Positions 18,929-26,066 of a DNA stretch of 64,000 bases are shown here, piece by piece. Each line of letters opens with the position of its first letter. The first letter of the stretch is position 1. The stretch is from Thermocatellispora tengchongensis (GTDB lineage: Bacteria; Actinomycetota; Actinomycetes; Streptosporangiales; Streptosporangiaceae). The stretch lies in assembly GCF_014202315.1 (NCBI RefSeq), contig NZ_JACHGN010000024.1:62001-126000 (forward strand), in the 5' to 3' direction. A program made the position numbers and the translations under genes. Below the pieces are notes generated by a model. The model made no database searches, was not told the DNA's origin, and was given only the letters and a program-made list of their open reading frames with translations.

Positions 18929-19686
18929 TCCTGCCCCTGACCGCCCACGAGCCAGCGCCGCTCGCGGGCGTGGCCGCGCTCGCCCTCGCGTACGCGGCCC
19001 TCGCCGCGCGGCCCGGCCCACGCCGGTGGAGCCGGTGGCGCACCGCGAGCTTCGTGACCGGGTGCGCGCTGCTCGCCCTGGCCCTCGCCGTCCCGATCGG
19101 GACCGGCTTCCCGGCGCACATGGCCCAGCACCTGCTGATCGGGATGCTCGCGCCGACGGCCCTGGTGCTCGGCGCGCCGATGACCCTGGTCCTGCGTTCG
19201 CTGCCCCCGCCGTACGCCCGCCGCGTCACGGCCGTGCTGCGCCGCGGGCCCGTACGCGTGCTCGGCCATCCCGTGACCGCGCTGCTGCTGAGCACGGGCG
19301 GCATGGCGGCGCTGTACTGCACACCGCTGTACCGGCTCAGCCAGACGGGCATGCTGCCGCACCACCTGCTCCACCTGCACTTCCTGCTGGCCGGCTACCT
19401 GTTCGCCTGGTCGGTCGCGGGCCCCGACCCGGCGCCGCGCCGCCCGTCCGTGCCGTTCCGGCTCGTGGTGCTCGGCGTCGCCGTCGCCGTGCACGCGGGC
19501 CTCGCCCAGCTCATGTACGCCGGCCTGCTCGTGGACGTCCCGGCCCCGCCGGGGGAGCTGCGCGCCGCCGCGGAGCTGATGTACTACGGCGGCGATCTCG
19601 CCGAGCTGCTGCTGGCCCTGGCCCTGGTGACCACCTGGCGCCCGGTTAAGCAACCTGAGTTGACTAAGTCGGAATTAGTCAACTAG
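18925..19686 (+). CDS. CtaG-like cytochrome c oxidase assembly protein
   Basis: 253 residues, about seven membrane helices, of the caa3-type CtaG family. Conserved elements are HMAQHLLIGMLAPTALVLGAP, LHLHFLLAGYLFAWSVAGPDP and a YYGGDLAELLLALAL C-terminal helix. The family is thought to help copper loading of terminal oxidases. Placement 1.5 kb after ctaD, coupled to DUF2243, fits that. The last codons overlap the palindromic promoter of the next gene, and codon 251 is a rare TTA (19675-19677), so full translation may need the bldA tRNA. Confidence 0.85.
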   Translation: MILPLTAHEPAPLAGVAALALAYAALAARPGPRRWSRWRTASFVTGCALLALALAVPIGTGFPAHMAQHLLIGMLAPTALVLGAPMTLVLRSLPPPYARRVTAVLRRGPVRVLGHPVTALLLSTGGMAALYCTPLYRLSQTGMLPHHLLHLHFLLAGYLFAWSVAGPDPAPRRPSVPFRLVVLGVAVAVHAGLAQLMYAGLLVDVPAPPGELRAAAELMYYGGDLAELLLALALVTTWRPVKQPELTKSELVN

Positions 19687-19692
19687 GGTTGC
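19650..19692 (+). promoter_or_regulatory. Leaderless promoter embedded in a 43-bp inverted repeat
   Basis: Left arm GCAACC-TGAG-TTGACTAA (19650-19667), 7-base centre, right arm TTAGTCAA-CTAG-GGTTGC (19675-19692); only the 4-base spacers mismatch. The -35 TTGACT (19660-19665) and a -10 TAGGGT (19684-19689) with an 18-bp spacer lie within it, putting the transcript start at about the ATG at 19697. A repressor bound here would cover both boxes. Confidence 0.7.
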
Positions 19693-19696
19693 TCGC

Positions 19697-19927
19697 ATGT
19701 CCGGCGAAGACATCCCCGCCGTCAGCGACCCCGCCGACGCGCTGGCGGCCGTGGCCGCGCTGCGCCGCCTCGCCGACCGGCTCGAAGACGCCGCCGTCGA
19801 GCAGGCGATGCGCTCGGGCTGGAGCTGGCCGCAGGTCGCCGAGGCCCTGGGCGTGACGCGCCAGGCGGTGCACAAGAAGCACGCCAGGCGGCTCATCGCC
19901 GCCGGGGTCAAGCTGAGGAGACGATGA
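19697..19927 (+). CDS. Small helix-turn-helix protein
   Basis: 76 residues. After a short helical lead (ALAAVAALRRLADRLED) comes a clear HTH: WSWPQVAEALGVTRQAVHKKHARRL. The promoter layout predicts a leaderless mRNA, and no ribosome site is seen. The gene stops three bases before the Clp-N gene, so they form an operon. The pair occurs widely in actinomycetes; the HTH protein is the natural candidate to bind the palindrome that overlaps its own promoter, though this is inference. Confidence 0.82.
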   Translation: MSGEDIPAVSDPADALAAVAALRRLADRLEDAAVEQAMRSGWSWPQVAEALGVTRQAVHKKHARRLIAAGVKLRRR

Positions 19928-19930
19928 ACG

Positions 19931-20401
19931 ATGGCCGCCATCGACGAGTACATCAACGCCATCACCGAGCGGGCGGTGGAGGAGGCCCGGCAGGAGGGCG
20001 CGGCGGCGGTCGAGGCCCAGCACCTGCTGCTGGCCGTCGCGGCCGGGCAGGACCCGGCCACCCGGCGCGTCCTCGCCTCGGCCGGGCTGGACGAGCAGGC
20101 CATCCGCGCGGCGCTGGAGCGGGAGTTCGAGCACAGCCTGAGCGCGGCCGGGGTGTCGCTCTCCGGCTTCCGCCTCCCGAGGCCGAGCCCCGCGCTCGAC
20201 CGCCCCAAGCTCGGCGCCTCCGCCAAACTCGCCCTGGAACGCGGCTTCGCCTCCGTCTCCCGCAAGCGCGACCTGCGCCCCGCGCACCTGCTGCTCGGCG
20301 TCCTGCTCGCCGAGGCCGGCACCGTACCGCGGGCCCTCGCCCTGGCCGGCGTCGAGGCGGCCGAGCTGGCCGCCGCCGTGCGCCGCGAACTGCCGGCCTG
20401 A
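19931..20401 (+). CDS. Clp amino-terminal domain protein (no ATPase)
   Basis: 156 residues made only of two Clp-N repeats: ITERAVEEARQEGAAAVEAQHLLLAVAAGQD and ALERGFASVSRKRDLRPAHLLLGVLLAE. ClpA/ClpC use this domain to bind substrates and adaptors; here no AAA domain follows, so the protein may be a stand-alone adaptor or competitor for Clp ATPases. It is translated directly after the HTH gene. Confidence 0.88.
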   Translation: MAAIDEYINAITERAVEEARQEGAAAVEAQHLLLAVAAGQDPATRRVLASAGLDEQAIRAALEREFEHSLSAAGVSLSGFRLPRPSPALDRPKLGASAKLALERGFASVSRKRDLRPAHLLLGVLLAEAGTVPRALALAGVEAAELAAAVRRELPA

Positions 20402-20436
20402 CCCACACCTCCTCCCACCGAAGGAACGATCCCCTG

Positions 20437-21519
20437 ATGACCACCCCCATGCCCGGCCCCGTGACCACCCCTGCCCCGCCGCTGCGGCGCCTGCTGGACC
20501 GCGCCGTGACCGAAGGCGGTGTGCCCGGCATCCTCGCCGAGCTGCGCACCGAACACGGCCGCTGGTCCGGCACGGCCGGAGCCGCCGACACCGCCACCGG
20601 CGCCGGGCGCGATCCGGAGCACCGCTACCGCATCGGCAGCACCACCAAGACGTTCGTGGCCACCGTGGTCCTGCTCCTCGCGGCCGAGGGCCGGCTGAGC
20701 CTGGACGACACCGTGGCGACCTGGCTGCCCGGCCTGGTCACGGGCAACGGCCACGACGGCACGAAGGTCACCATCAGGCGGCTGCTCGACCACACCAGCG
20801 GGATCTTCAGCCACACCGGCGACCCCGAGGCCGTCAACGTCCACGAGCACCCCACCCCGGAACAGCTCGTCCGCGTGGCGATGGCCCATCCGCCCGCCTT
20901 CGCTCCCGGTGCCGGCTGGGCGTACTCCAACACCAACTACGTCCTCGCCGGGATGATCGTGGAGCGGGTCACCGGCCACGACCTCGCCGAGGAGATCGCC
21001 CGCAGGATCACCGGGCCGCTCGGCCTGTCCGGCACGTACCTGCCGCGAGACGACGACCCCGTGATCCAGGGCCCGCACTCACGGCACTACACCAAGCTGT
21101 TCCGCCCCGAACCCGACGCCGAGATCCTGGACGCGACCGAGCTGAACCCGGCCCCGTTCTGGGCGTCCGGCGACATGATCTCCACGGCCGGCGACCTCAC
21201 CCGGTTCTTCGCCGCGCTGCTCGGCGGCCGGCTGCTCCCGCCCGAGCAGCAGCGGGAGATGTTCACCACGGTCGCGACCCGCGACTGGCTCGCCGACTCC
21301 CGCTACGGCCTGGGCGTCTCGGTGCTGACCCTGCCCTGCGGCGCCGAGGTGTGGGGCATGGGCGGCGCGATCTTCGGCTCCTACTCCTACGCCTACGGCA
21401 CCCGCGACGGCCGGCGCGTGCTCGCCGTCAACGTCAACGGCGACTGGGCGACCGGCCCGTGGCAGGACCCCATCGGCATCTTCACCGACATGCTCCACGC
21501 CGAGTTCTGCCAGGACTGA
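20437..21519 (+). CDS. Serine hydrolase of the beta-lactamase/DD-peptidase family
   Basis: 360 residues of the class-C-like fold. The active-site serine is in STTK (RIGSTTKTFVA), the Tyr-x-Asn motif is YSNTNY, and a Gly-rich third motif is WGMGGAIFGS. There is no signal peptide, so the enzyme appears cytoplasmic, unlike true DD-carboxypeptidases; esterase activity is possible. ATG at 20437 is preceded by GAAGGA at a rather long distance. It converges on the LCP gene with 12 bp between the stops. Confidence 0.85.
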   Translation: MTTPMPGPVTTPAPPLRRLLDRAVTEGGVPGILAELRTEHGRWSGTAGAADTATGAGRDPEHRYRIGSTTKTFVATVVLLLAAEGRLSLDDTVATWLPGLVTGNGHDGTKVTIRRLLDHTSGIFSHTGDPEAVNVHEHPTPEQLVRVAMAHPPAFAPGAGWAYSNTNYVLAGMIVERVTGHDLAEEIARRITGPLGLSGTYLPRDDDPVIQGPHSRHYTKLFRPEPDAEILDATELNPAPFWASGDMISTAGDLTRFFAALLGGRLLPPEQQREMFTTVATRDWLADSRYGLGVSVLTLPCGAEVWGMGGAIFGSYSYAYGTRDGRRVLAVNVNGDWATGPWQDPIGIFTDMLHAEFCQD

Positions 21520-21531
21520 GCCTCACGAACG

Positions 21532-22605
21532 TCACCGAGTCCCACCGGTCTTCGCACCGGCAGCATCATCGGGGGTGGCCGGATCGCCGGCCGTGAGCGG
21601 CTCGTCGGCGGCGAGCGAGCGGAACAGCGTACGTGCCTGCGGCAGCCACTCCACCCGCCCCCGGTACGCCGTGGAGAAGCGCCACGGCACGGTGACGAAG
21701 TGGATCCGGTCGCCGGTCAGCCCCCGCGCGGTCATCGCCAGATCCCGCATCACCCCCGGGGTCAGGGCCGGATCGGTGGTGACCGACTTGGTGGCCGCGT
21801 CCAGGAACCCGAACAACCGCGTCGGATCGGTCAGCGTCTCGCCGCTCATCGCCTTCTTCGCCATCGCGCGGACGAAGTCCTGCTGCCGCTCGATCCGCTC
21901 GATGTCGGTCCCGTCGCCCAGGCTGTAGCGGGCCCGCACGTACCCCAGCGCCTCCTCGCCGTTCAGCGTCCGCCACCCCTTGGGCAGGTCGAGCCGCACG
22001 TACTCGTCGTGGATCGGCTCCGGCAGGTACACGTCCACCCCGCCGATCGCGTCCACCATGCCCTTGAACCCGGTGAAGTCCATCTGCACGAAGTGGTCGA
22101 TGTGGATGCCGGTGAGCTTCTCCACCGTCTTCCAGGTGCACGCGATCCCGCCCCTGGCGAACGAGGAGTTGATCATGCCGAGGTGCCCCTGCTGCCCCGG
22201 CAGCCCGTCACGGGCGCGGCAGGCGGGCAACTGCACCAGCGAGTCGCGCGGGAAGCTGACCACGACCGCCTCGTTCCGCGCCGTGGACAGGTGCGCCAGC
22301 ATGATCGTGTCGGTACGCTCCCCGGCTTCGGCGTCGGGCCCCTCCCGCCGGTCGGACCCCACCACCAGGATGTTCACCGCCGCGGTCGCCGTCTTGGCCG
22401 GGCGGGCGTCGCCCAGGTCCTCGCGGGTGACCTCGATGTGCCGCACGTTCCCGGTCAGCCGCGCGTACACGCTGTACACGGCCCCGGCCCCCGCCAGCAT
22501 CACCACGAGGAGGAAGACCAGCGCCCACAGTAACCAGCGGCGCCGGCGCCGGGGCCGCGGCGGGTCCTCGGACGCCGGCTGCAGATCGAGCAACCCACTG
22601 CTCAC
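21532..22605 (-). CDS. LytR-CpsA-Psr family glycopolymer transferase
   Basis: 357 residues. After an Arg-rich cytoplasmic start there is a single membrane helix (WLLWALVFLLVVMLAGAGAVYSVYA), then the LCP domain: NILVVGSDRR, RTDTIMLAHL, VSFPRDSLV, the long FKGMVDAIGGVDVYLPEPI and ALGYVRARY. These enzymes attach teichoic acid, arabinogalactan or capsule chains to peptidoglycan from lipid carriers. The GTG start at 22605 has GGAGA five bases upstream. Confidence 0.92.
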   Translation of the reverse strand: MSSGLLDLQPASEDPPRPRRRRRWLLWALVFLLVVMLAGAGAVYSVYARLTGNVRHIEVTREDLGDARPAKTATAAVNILVVGSDRREGPDAEAGERTDTIMLAHLSTARNEAVVVSFPRDSLVQLPACRARDGLPGQQGHLGMINSSFARGGIACTWKTVEKLTGIHIDHFVQMDFTGFKGMVDAIGGVDVYLPEPIHDEYVRLDLPKGWRTLNGEEALGYVRARYSLGDGTDIERIERQQDFVRAMAKKAMSGETLTDPTRLFGFLDAATKSVTTDPALTPGVMRDLAMTARGLTGDRIHFVTVPWRFSTAYRGRVEWLPQARTLFRSLAADEPLTAGDPATPDDAAGAKTGGTR

Positions 22606-22733
22606 GCGAGTCTCCAGGAAAAGGGCCAGGGTGACCGGACCGGTCCTTACGCACCTGGAAGGGGGCCGGTGGGATGATCGAGTGTACCGAGCGGTGGCGC
22701 CGAGGCGTAAGGGGAGCCGACCGCCCGAGGCGG

Positions 22734-23057
22734 TCAGGCCATCATCGGCAGCTTGCGGTCCAGGCCGGTGATGTGCAGTATCCGCGACACCCGCGGGCTG
22801 GGCGCGGCCAGCACCAGGGTGACGCCCTGCGCGCGGGCGCGCTGCTGGATGCCGATCAGCACGGCCAGGCCGGACGCGTCGCAGAACGACACCTGCGACA
22901 GATCGAGCACGAGCATGCTGTGGCTGTAGCGCAGCGTCGCGAGCAGGTCCTGCCGCAGCGCCGCGCTGGTGAGCACGTCGATGTCGCCGGACAGGGTGAC
23001 GGTGGTGGGCGATGACGGGCCCGCCCTGCCGAGCGGGGCGGTGTCGGTGACGGTCAT
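22734..23057 (-). CDS. STAS-domain anti-sigma factor antagonist
   Basis: 107 residues. The SpoIIAA/RsbV-type fold is clear: VTLSGDIDVLTSAALRQDLLA, LVLDLSQVSFCDASGLAVLIGI with the phosphorylatable serine in DASG, then VSRILHITGLD. Dephosphorylated proteins of this class free a sigma factor by binding its RsbW-like kinase. No kinase or sigma gene is adjacent; the nearest HATPase gene is at 53.8 kb. GGAGA lies six bases before the ATG. Confidence 0.9.
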   Translation of the reverse strand: MTVTDTAPLGRAGPSSPTTVTLSGDIDVLTSAALRQDLLATLRYSHSMLVLDLSQVSFCDASGLAVLIGIQQRARAQGVTLVLAAPSPRVSRILHITGLDRKLPMMA

Positions 23058-23149
23058 GATCTTCTCCGATCGATGCAGAGGGACGAAAGCGGCGGGCCGG
23101 CGGTCACGCGGGCCGCTGCCGTAGCCGTGAGGCGGCAGACGGTGCGCCT

Positions 23150-23608
23150 TCAGGCGCCCCGGAGGGTCGCGCAGAGGTGGGCGGCGTCCCTGGCGGTGAG
23201 GCCCAGCGCGGTCCCGGCCCCACCGCCGATCGTGTCCGGCGGGATGACCAGCAGGACGATGGGCTCGCCGTCCGAGAGGATCAAGGTGATCAGGCGCGGG
23301 TCGGAGCCGTGGAATCGGCCGACCCTGATCCGGCGTCCGCGTGCGGGAATCTGCCGCGGGACGTTCTCCCAGGACTCCATACGCACTTCGACACGCAGCG
23401 TCGTCCGGCCGAGCCGCTGGTCAACGGCCGCGATGAGTCCGGGCAGTTCCGCGGCGGCGTCGCGAGAGTAGGGCCACCAGGCGCCATCGACGCCGGCACG
23501 CCGGCCGCGCACCGCGTCCAGGCTGAGCCGGACGGTGGAATCGACCTCGGGAACCCTGACGGCCACGGCGCTGAGCGGATCGGGATAGGTGAGAAATGTC
23601 GGCGTCAT
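23150..23608 (-). CDS. DUF5994 family protein
   Basis: 152 residues resembling the actinomycete DUF5994 family: RLSLDAVRGRRAGVDGAWWPYSRDAAAELPGLIAAVD followed by a beta-rich half (RVEVRMESW, RIRVGRFHGSDPRLITLIL, IVLLVIPP). No membrane segment or catalytic motif is visible and the role is unknown. Family members often occur near STAS proteins and sigma regulation genes, as here, 92 bases upstream of the STAS gene on the same strand. Confidence 0.75.
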   Translation of the reverse strand: MTPTFLTYPDPLSAVAVRVPEVDSTVRLSLDAVRGRRAGVDGAWWPYSRDAAAELPGLIAAVDQRLGRTTLRVEVRMESWENVPRQIPARGRRIRVGRFHGSDPRLITLILSDGEPIVLLVIPPDTIGGGAGTALGLTARDAAHLCATLRGA

Positions 23609-23770
23609 GGTCGCCTGGCCTGTCCGGGCCCCGACGGGACCCGCTGATGATCTATCGCCGCGGCGACGCCGACCTGACTGTCAGCGCACGGAATTCCTCG
23701 GTGTTTTCAATCTACCTCATCCGCGCCCCGAATCCCGGGATCCCGACCGCCGATGCGGTCAAACCTCGGT

Positions 23771-23920
23771 CACGCGCAGTAGACGACCCATGCCCGCCCC
23801 CGCGACCACGCGCAATAGAGGACCCATGCCCGCCACCGCGACCGGCGACCCGTCCACGGAGACGACGGCACACGCCCGCCCTGGATCACGCGTAATAGAG
23901 GCCCCCATGGCCGCCACCAG
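23771..23920. repeat. Three imperfect copies of a 35-36 bp unit
   Basis: Copies begin CACGCGCAGTAGA (23771), CACGCGCAATAGA (23807) and CACGCGTAATAGA (23887); each continues with GACCCATGCCCGCC or a close variant. The first two are tandem (36-bp period), the third is 80 bp further on. They fill the gap between the DUF5994 start and the cold-shock gene end and have no coding signal. Confidence 0.6.
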
Positions 23921-23964
23921 GGGCCCGACCGGCGACCCCGCCCAAGGAGACGCCGACAACACGA

Positions 23965-23998
23965 ACGGGGCCCGCACTCCTGAGAGAACGAGCCCCGT
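23965..23998 (-). terminator. Hairpin after the cold-shock gene
   Basis: ACGGGGC (23965-23971) pairs with GCCCCGT (23992-23998) 20 bases beyond the csp stop. There is no U-run, typical of GC-rich actinomycete terminators. Confidence 0.45.
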
Positions 23999-24017
23999 CC
24001 GGTCGCCGGACGCCGCG

Positions 24018-24224
24018 TCAGGCGGCGACGATGTTCTCGGCCTGCGGGCCCTTCTGCCCCTGGGTGATGTCGAAGGACACCTTCTGGCCCTCCCGCAGCT
24101 CGCGGTAGCCACCCTGGGAGACGATGTTCGAGTAGTGAGCGAAGACGTCGGCGCCGCCGCCGTCCTGCTCGATGAAGCCGAAGCCCTTTTCGGCGTTGAA
24201 CCACTTCACGGTTCCGCTGGCCAT
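24018..24224 (-). CDS. Cold-shock protein (CspA family)
   Basis: 68 residues, the standard length. Both RNA-binding motifs are present: [15 protein letters not shown] (RNP-1) and [10 protein letters not shown] (RNP-2). It binds single-stranded RNA and keeps it unfolded. The ATG at 24224 has AAGGAG six bases upstream. A long leader containing a perfect hairpin (24323-24352) suggests regulation at the RNA level. Confidence 0.97.
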   Translation of the reverse strand: MASGTVKWFNAEKGFGFIEQDGGGADVFAHYSNIVSQGGYRELREGQKVSFDITQGQKGPQAENIVAA

Positions 24225-24322
24225 GTCATTCTCCTTCTGATTGGCAGAGCTGGGGACCCACCCTGCGCGGGCCCCGTGCCGCCGCGATAAGCCCATCCGG
24301 AGATGACCGGTGAAAACAGAAA

Positions 24323-24352
24323 TGCGCCTGAGAGTCACAACTATCAGGCGCA
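24323..24352 (-). promoter_or_regulatory. Stem-loop in the cold-shock mRNA leader
   Basis: TGCGCCTGA (24323-24331) and TCAGGCGCA (24344-24352) form a 9-bp perfect stem with a 12-base loop, 99 bases upstream of the csp start codon. It could be a cold-responsive leader element, a 5' stabiliser or part of the promoter region; the transcript start is not known. Confidence 0.5.
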
Positions 24353-24589
24353 CATAACGTTCATATGGGTACCACAACTGCAACGCTTTCACTGTAGCAC
24401 GCCCACCGCAGGCAGTCCATGATCCCCGCCCACGACAGGTCGCACGACCGTGACTGCCCACACCGCCGTACGAGCGCGGCCTCCCGCAACCCACGACGGT
24501 GCGCGTTCCGGAGCCGCAGAACGAGCACAAGGTCGCCCTAGTCTGTCGCCGACGTCCCTGACCGTTCCATTCCTGACGTGGAGGTCACC

Positions 24590-24823
24590 ATGCGAGCAAG
24601 GAGAACCTGGCGGCTCCTGGCCGCCGCCACCGCGGCGGCGGTGCCCTTGGCGGCGGTTCTGTTCACCGGCCCCGCCCAGGCGGCGACCTGGAAGACCGTG
24701 AGCGTCCACAGTAGCTGGGCAAGCTGCAACGCGTCCGGCCAGTCCATCTCCCACGCCCCCTACCCCATCCCGTGGAGGTGCAGGCAGGTCGCGGGCGGCA
24801 TCGCACTGGAGGTCTACGTATAA
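24590..24823 (+). CDS. Small exported protein of unknown function
   Basis: 77 residues. ATG at 24590 has GGAGG five bases upstream. A Sec signal (RARRTWRLLAAATAAAVPLAAVLF) ends with a good cleavage site, GPAQA|ATW, leaving about 46 residues with two cysteines (SWASCNAS and WRCRQVAGG) that could form a disulfide. It resembles the short secreted peptides common in actinomycetes, but I recognise no family. Confidence 0.7.
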   Translation: MRARRTWRLLAAATAAAVPLAAVLFTGPAQAATWKTVSVHSSWASCNASGQSISHAPYPIPWRCRQVAGGIALEVYV

Positions 24824-25041
24824 GTCCGCCACGCCGATGAACGACGACCTCGGGGGCGCTGCCGGAGCACAGCCAGCGCGCGCGGCGCCCCTGAGGACGT
24901 GCCGGTGACGGCGCCCCGATAGAGGCACGCACACACACCACCCGGCGACGTCCGCGATCTTCTCGGCCTCGAACCATCGCCCGAGGCGATCACCCGCTGA
25001 AACAGGGGTGAACGGTCGGCACTCACGGCATGCTGCCTCGG

Positions 25042-25224
25042 CTAACGGCCGGCATCGACGTCTCCGACGAACTGGAGGACGGCCTTCGCCAGCTCGTCGG
25101 GGGCCTCCATCGCGACGTAGTGCCCCACGCCGTCGAGTGACACCGAGGTCACCGCGGTTGCCGCGGCCCGGGACATCGTGTCCGCCCTGAAGGGGCCTCC
25201 GCCCACCCCCACCGCGAGTGCAAA
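25042..25224 (-). pseudogene. C-terminal remnant of an alpha/beta hydrolase
   Basis: The minus strand reads about 60 codons ending TAG at 25042-25044, containing [26 protein letters not shown]. That is the catalytic-histidine end ([13 protein letters not shown]) of an alpha/beta hydrolase. In frame there is a stop just upstream (25225-25227), so the N-terminal 200 or so residues with the nucleophile are gone. The remnant abuts the divergent marR promoter, as though the upstream part was deleted. Confidence 0.65.
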
Positions 25225-25227
25225 TTA

Positions 25228-25242
25228 GACAACAAGGTTGTC
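25228..25242. promoter_or_regulatory. MarR-type operator palindrome
   Basis: GACAAC-AAG-GTTGTC is a perfect 6-3-6 palindrome 28 bases upstream of the marR start and directly next to the broken hydrolase frame. MarR proteins usually bind such sites in divergent promoters. Confidence 0.6.
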
Positions 25243-25270
25243 CTTGTCCAAGCCGCCGTAGTCTTTTCGC

Positions 25271-25750
25271 ATGTCACGATCCGGCGCCGATCTCGCACTG
25301 CTCCTGCTCGGCGGCTTCCGCTCGTTGGTGGACGCCGCCACCGCCGAGCTGGCCCGCCGCGGCTACGAGGACGTGCGTCCCGTCCACGATTTCGCCATGC
25401 GCGCCATCGCCGCCGGCGCGGACAGCGCTTCAGAACTGGGCCGCCGCCTGTCGGTCTCCAAGCAGGCGGCGGCGAAAACCATCGCGGTACTGCAAGAGCA
25501 CGGATACGTGGAACGCGACACGGACCTCCTCGACGCCCGCCGCAAACGCCTCCGGGTCACCCCTCTAGGCTTCGAGGTACTACGACAGGGCGAGGCGATC
25601 TTCGACGAGCTGCGCGACCAGTGGGAGCGCCAGATCGGCTCCGAGGAACTCGCGAACCTCGAAAGGCACCTGACGGCGCTGGTCGGCGCTCGCCCCATAC
25701 GCCTGAACGCCCCGGGCTGGATCGCCCAAGACCTCGGCGAACCGGTCTAG
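25271..25750 (+). CDS. MarR family transcriptional regulator
   Basis: 159 residues. The winged HTH is seen at SASELGRRLSVSKQAAAKTIAVLQEHGYVERDTDLLDARRKRLRVTPLG, with the MarR wing D-x-R-x(3)-L. Helices on both sides form the dimer interface. It probably represses itself and once controlled the divergent alpha/beta hydrolase, of which only the 3' end remains. Ligand unknown. Confidence 0.88.
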   Translation: MSRSGADLALLLLGGFRSLVDAATAELARRGYEDVRPVHDFAMRAIAAGADSASELGRRLSVSKQAAAKTIAVLQEHGYVERDTDLLDARRKRLRVTPLGFEVLRQGEAIFDELRDQWERQIGSEELANLERHLTALVGARPIRLNAPGWIAQDLGEPV

Positions 25751-25896
25751 AGCTACACCCACGTGACCAAGGTCCTGGCCGTGGACGCGACGGCGCGGAT
25801 GGACCGGGCACTCCGGGACGGCCGACCGCAACGGGACATGCGACCGGACAGGCTTTCCGATCATGGCGAGTGGGGAGTCTGCCCAGGTCGTTGAGG

Positions 25897-25968
25897 TGGG
25901 GCGCCAGGGGCTCGAACCCTGAACCTACAGATTAAAAGTCTGCAGCTCTACCATTGAGCTAGCGCCCC
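25897..25968 (-). tRNA. tRNA-Lys (anticodon TTT)
   Basis: The minus strand folds as a cloverleaf: acceptor GGGGCGC/GCGCCCC, D-arm GCTC...GAGC, anticodon loop CTTTTAA, T-arm with GGTTCGAGCC. CCA is not encoded. Confidence 0.95.
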
Positions 25969-26066
25969 TTGAGTGAAGCGTACAGTGTACACCCCGCCCA
26001 CGGCGATGGAGTTGTTCTGGGACGCGAACCTACCGCAACATGTGTGCCCCGGCTGGTCGGTGGGTC

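Noticed and set aside
25798-26010. tRNA-Lys as an integration site of a mobile element
   Set aside because: No direct repeat of the tRNA 3' end, integrase or atypical genes were seen on either side.
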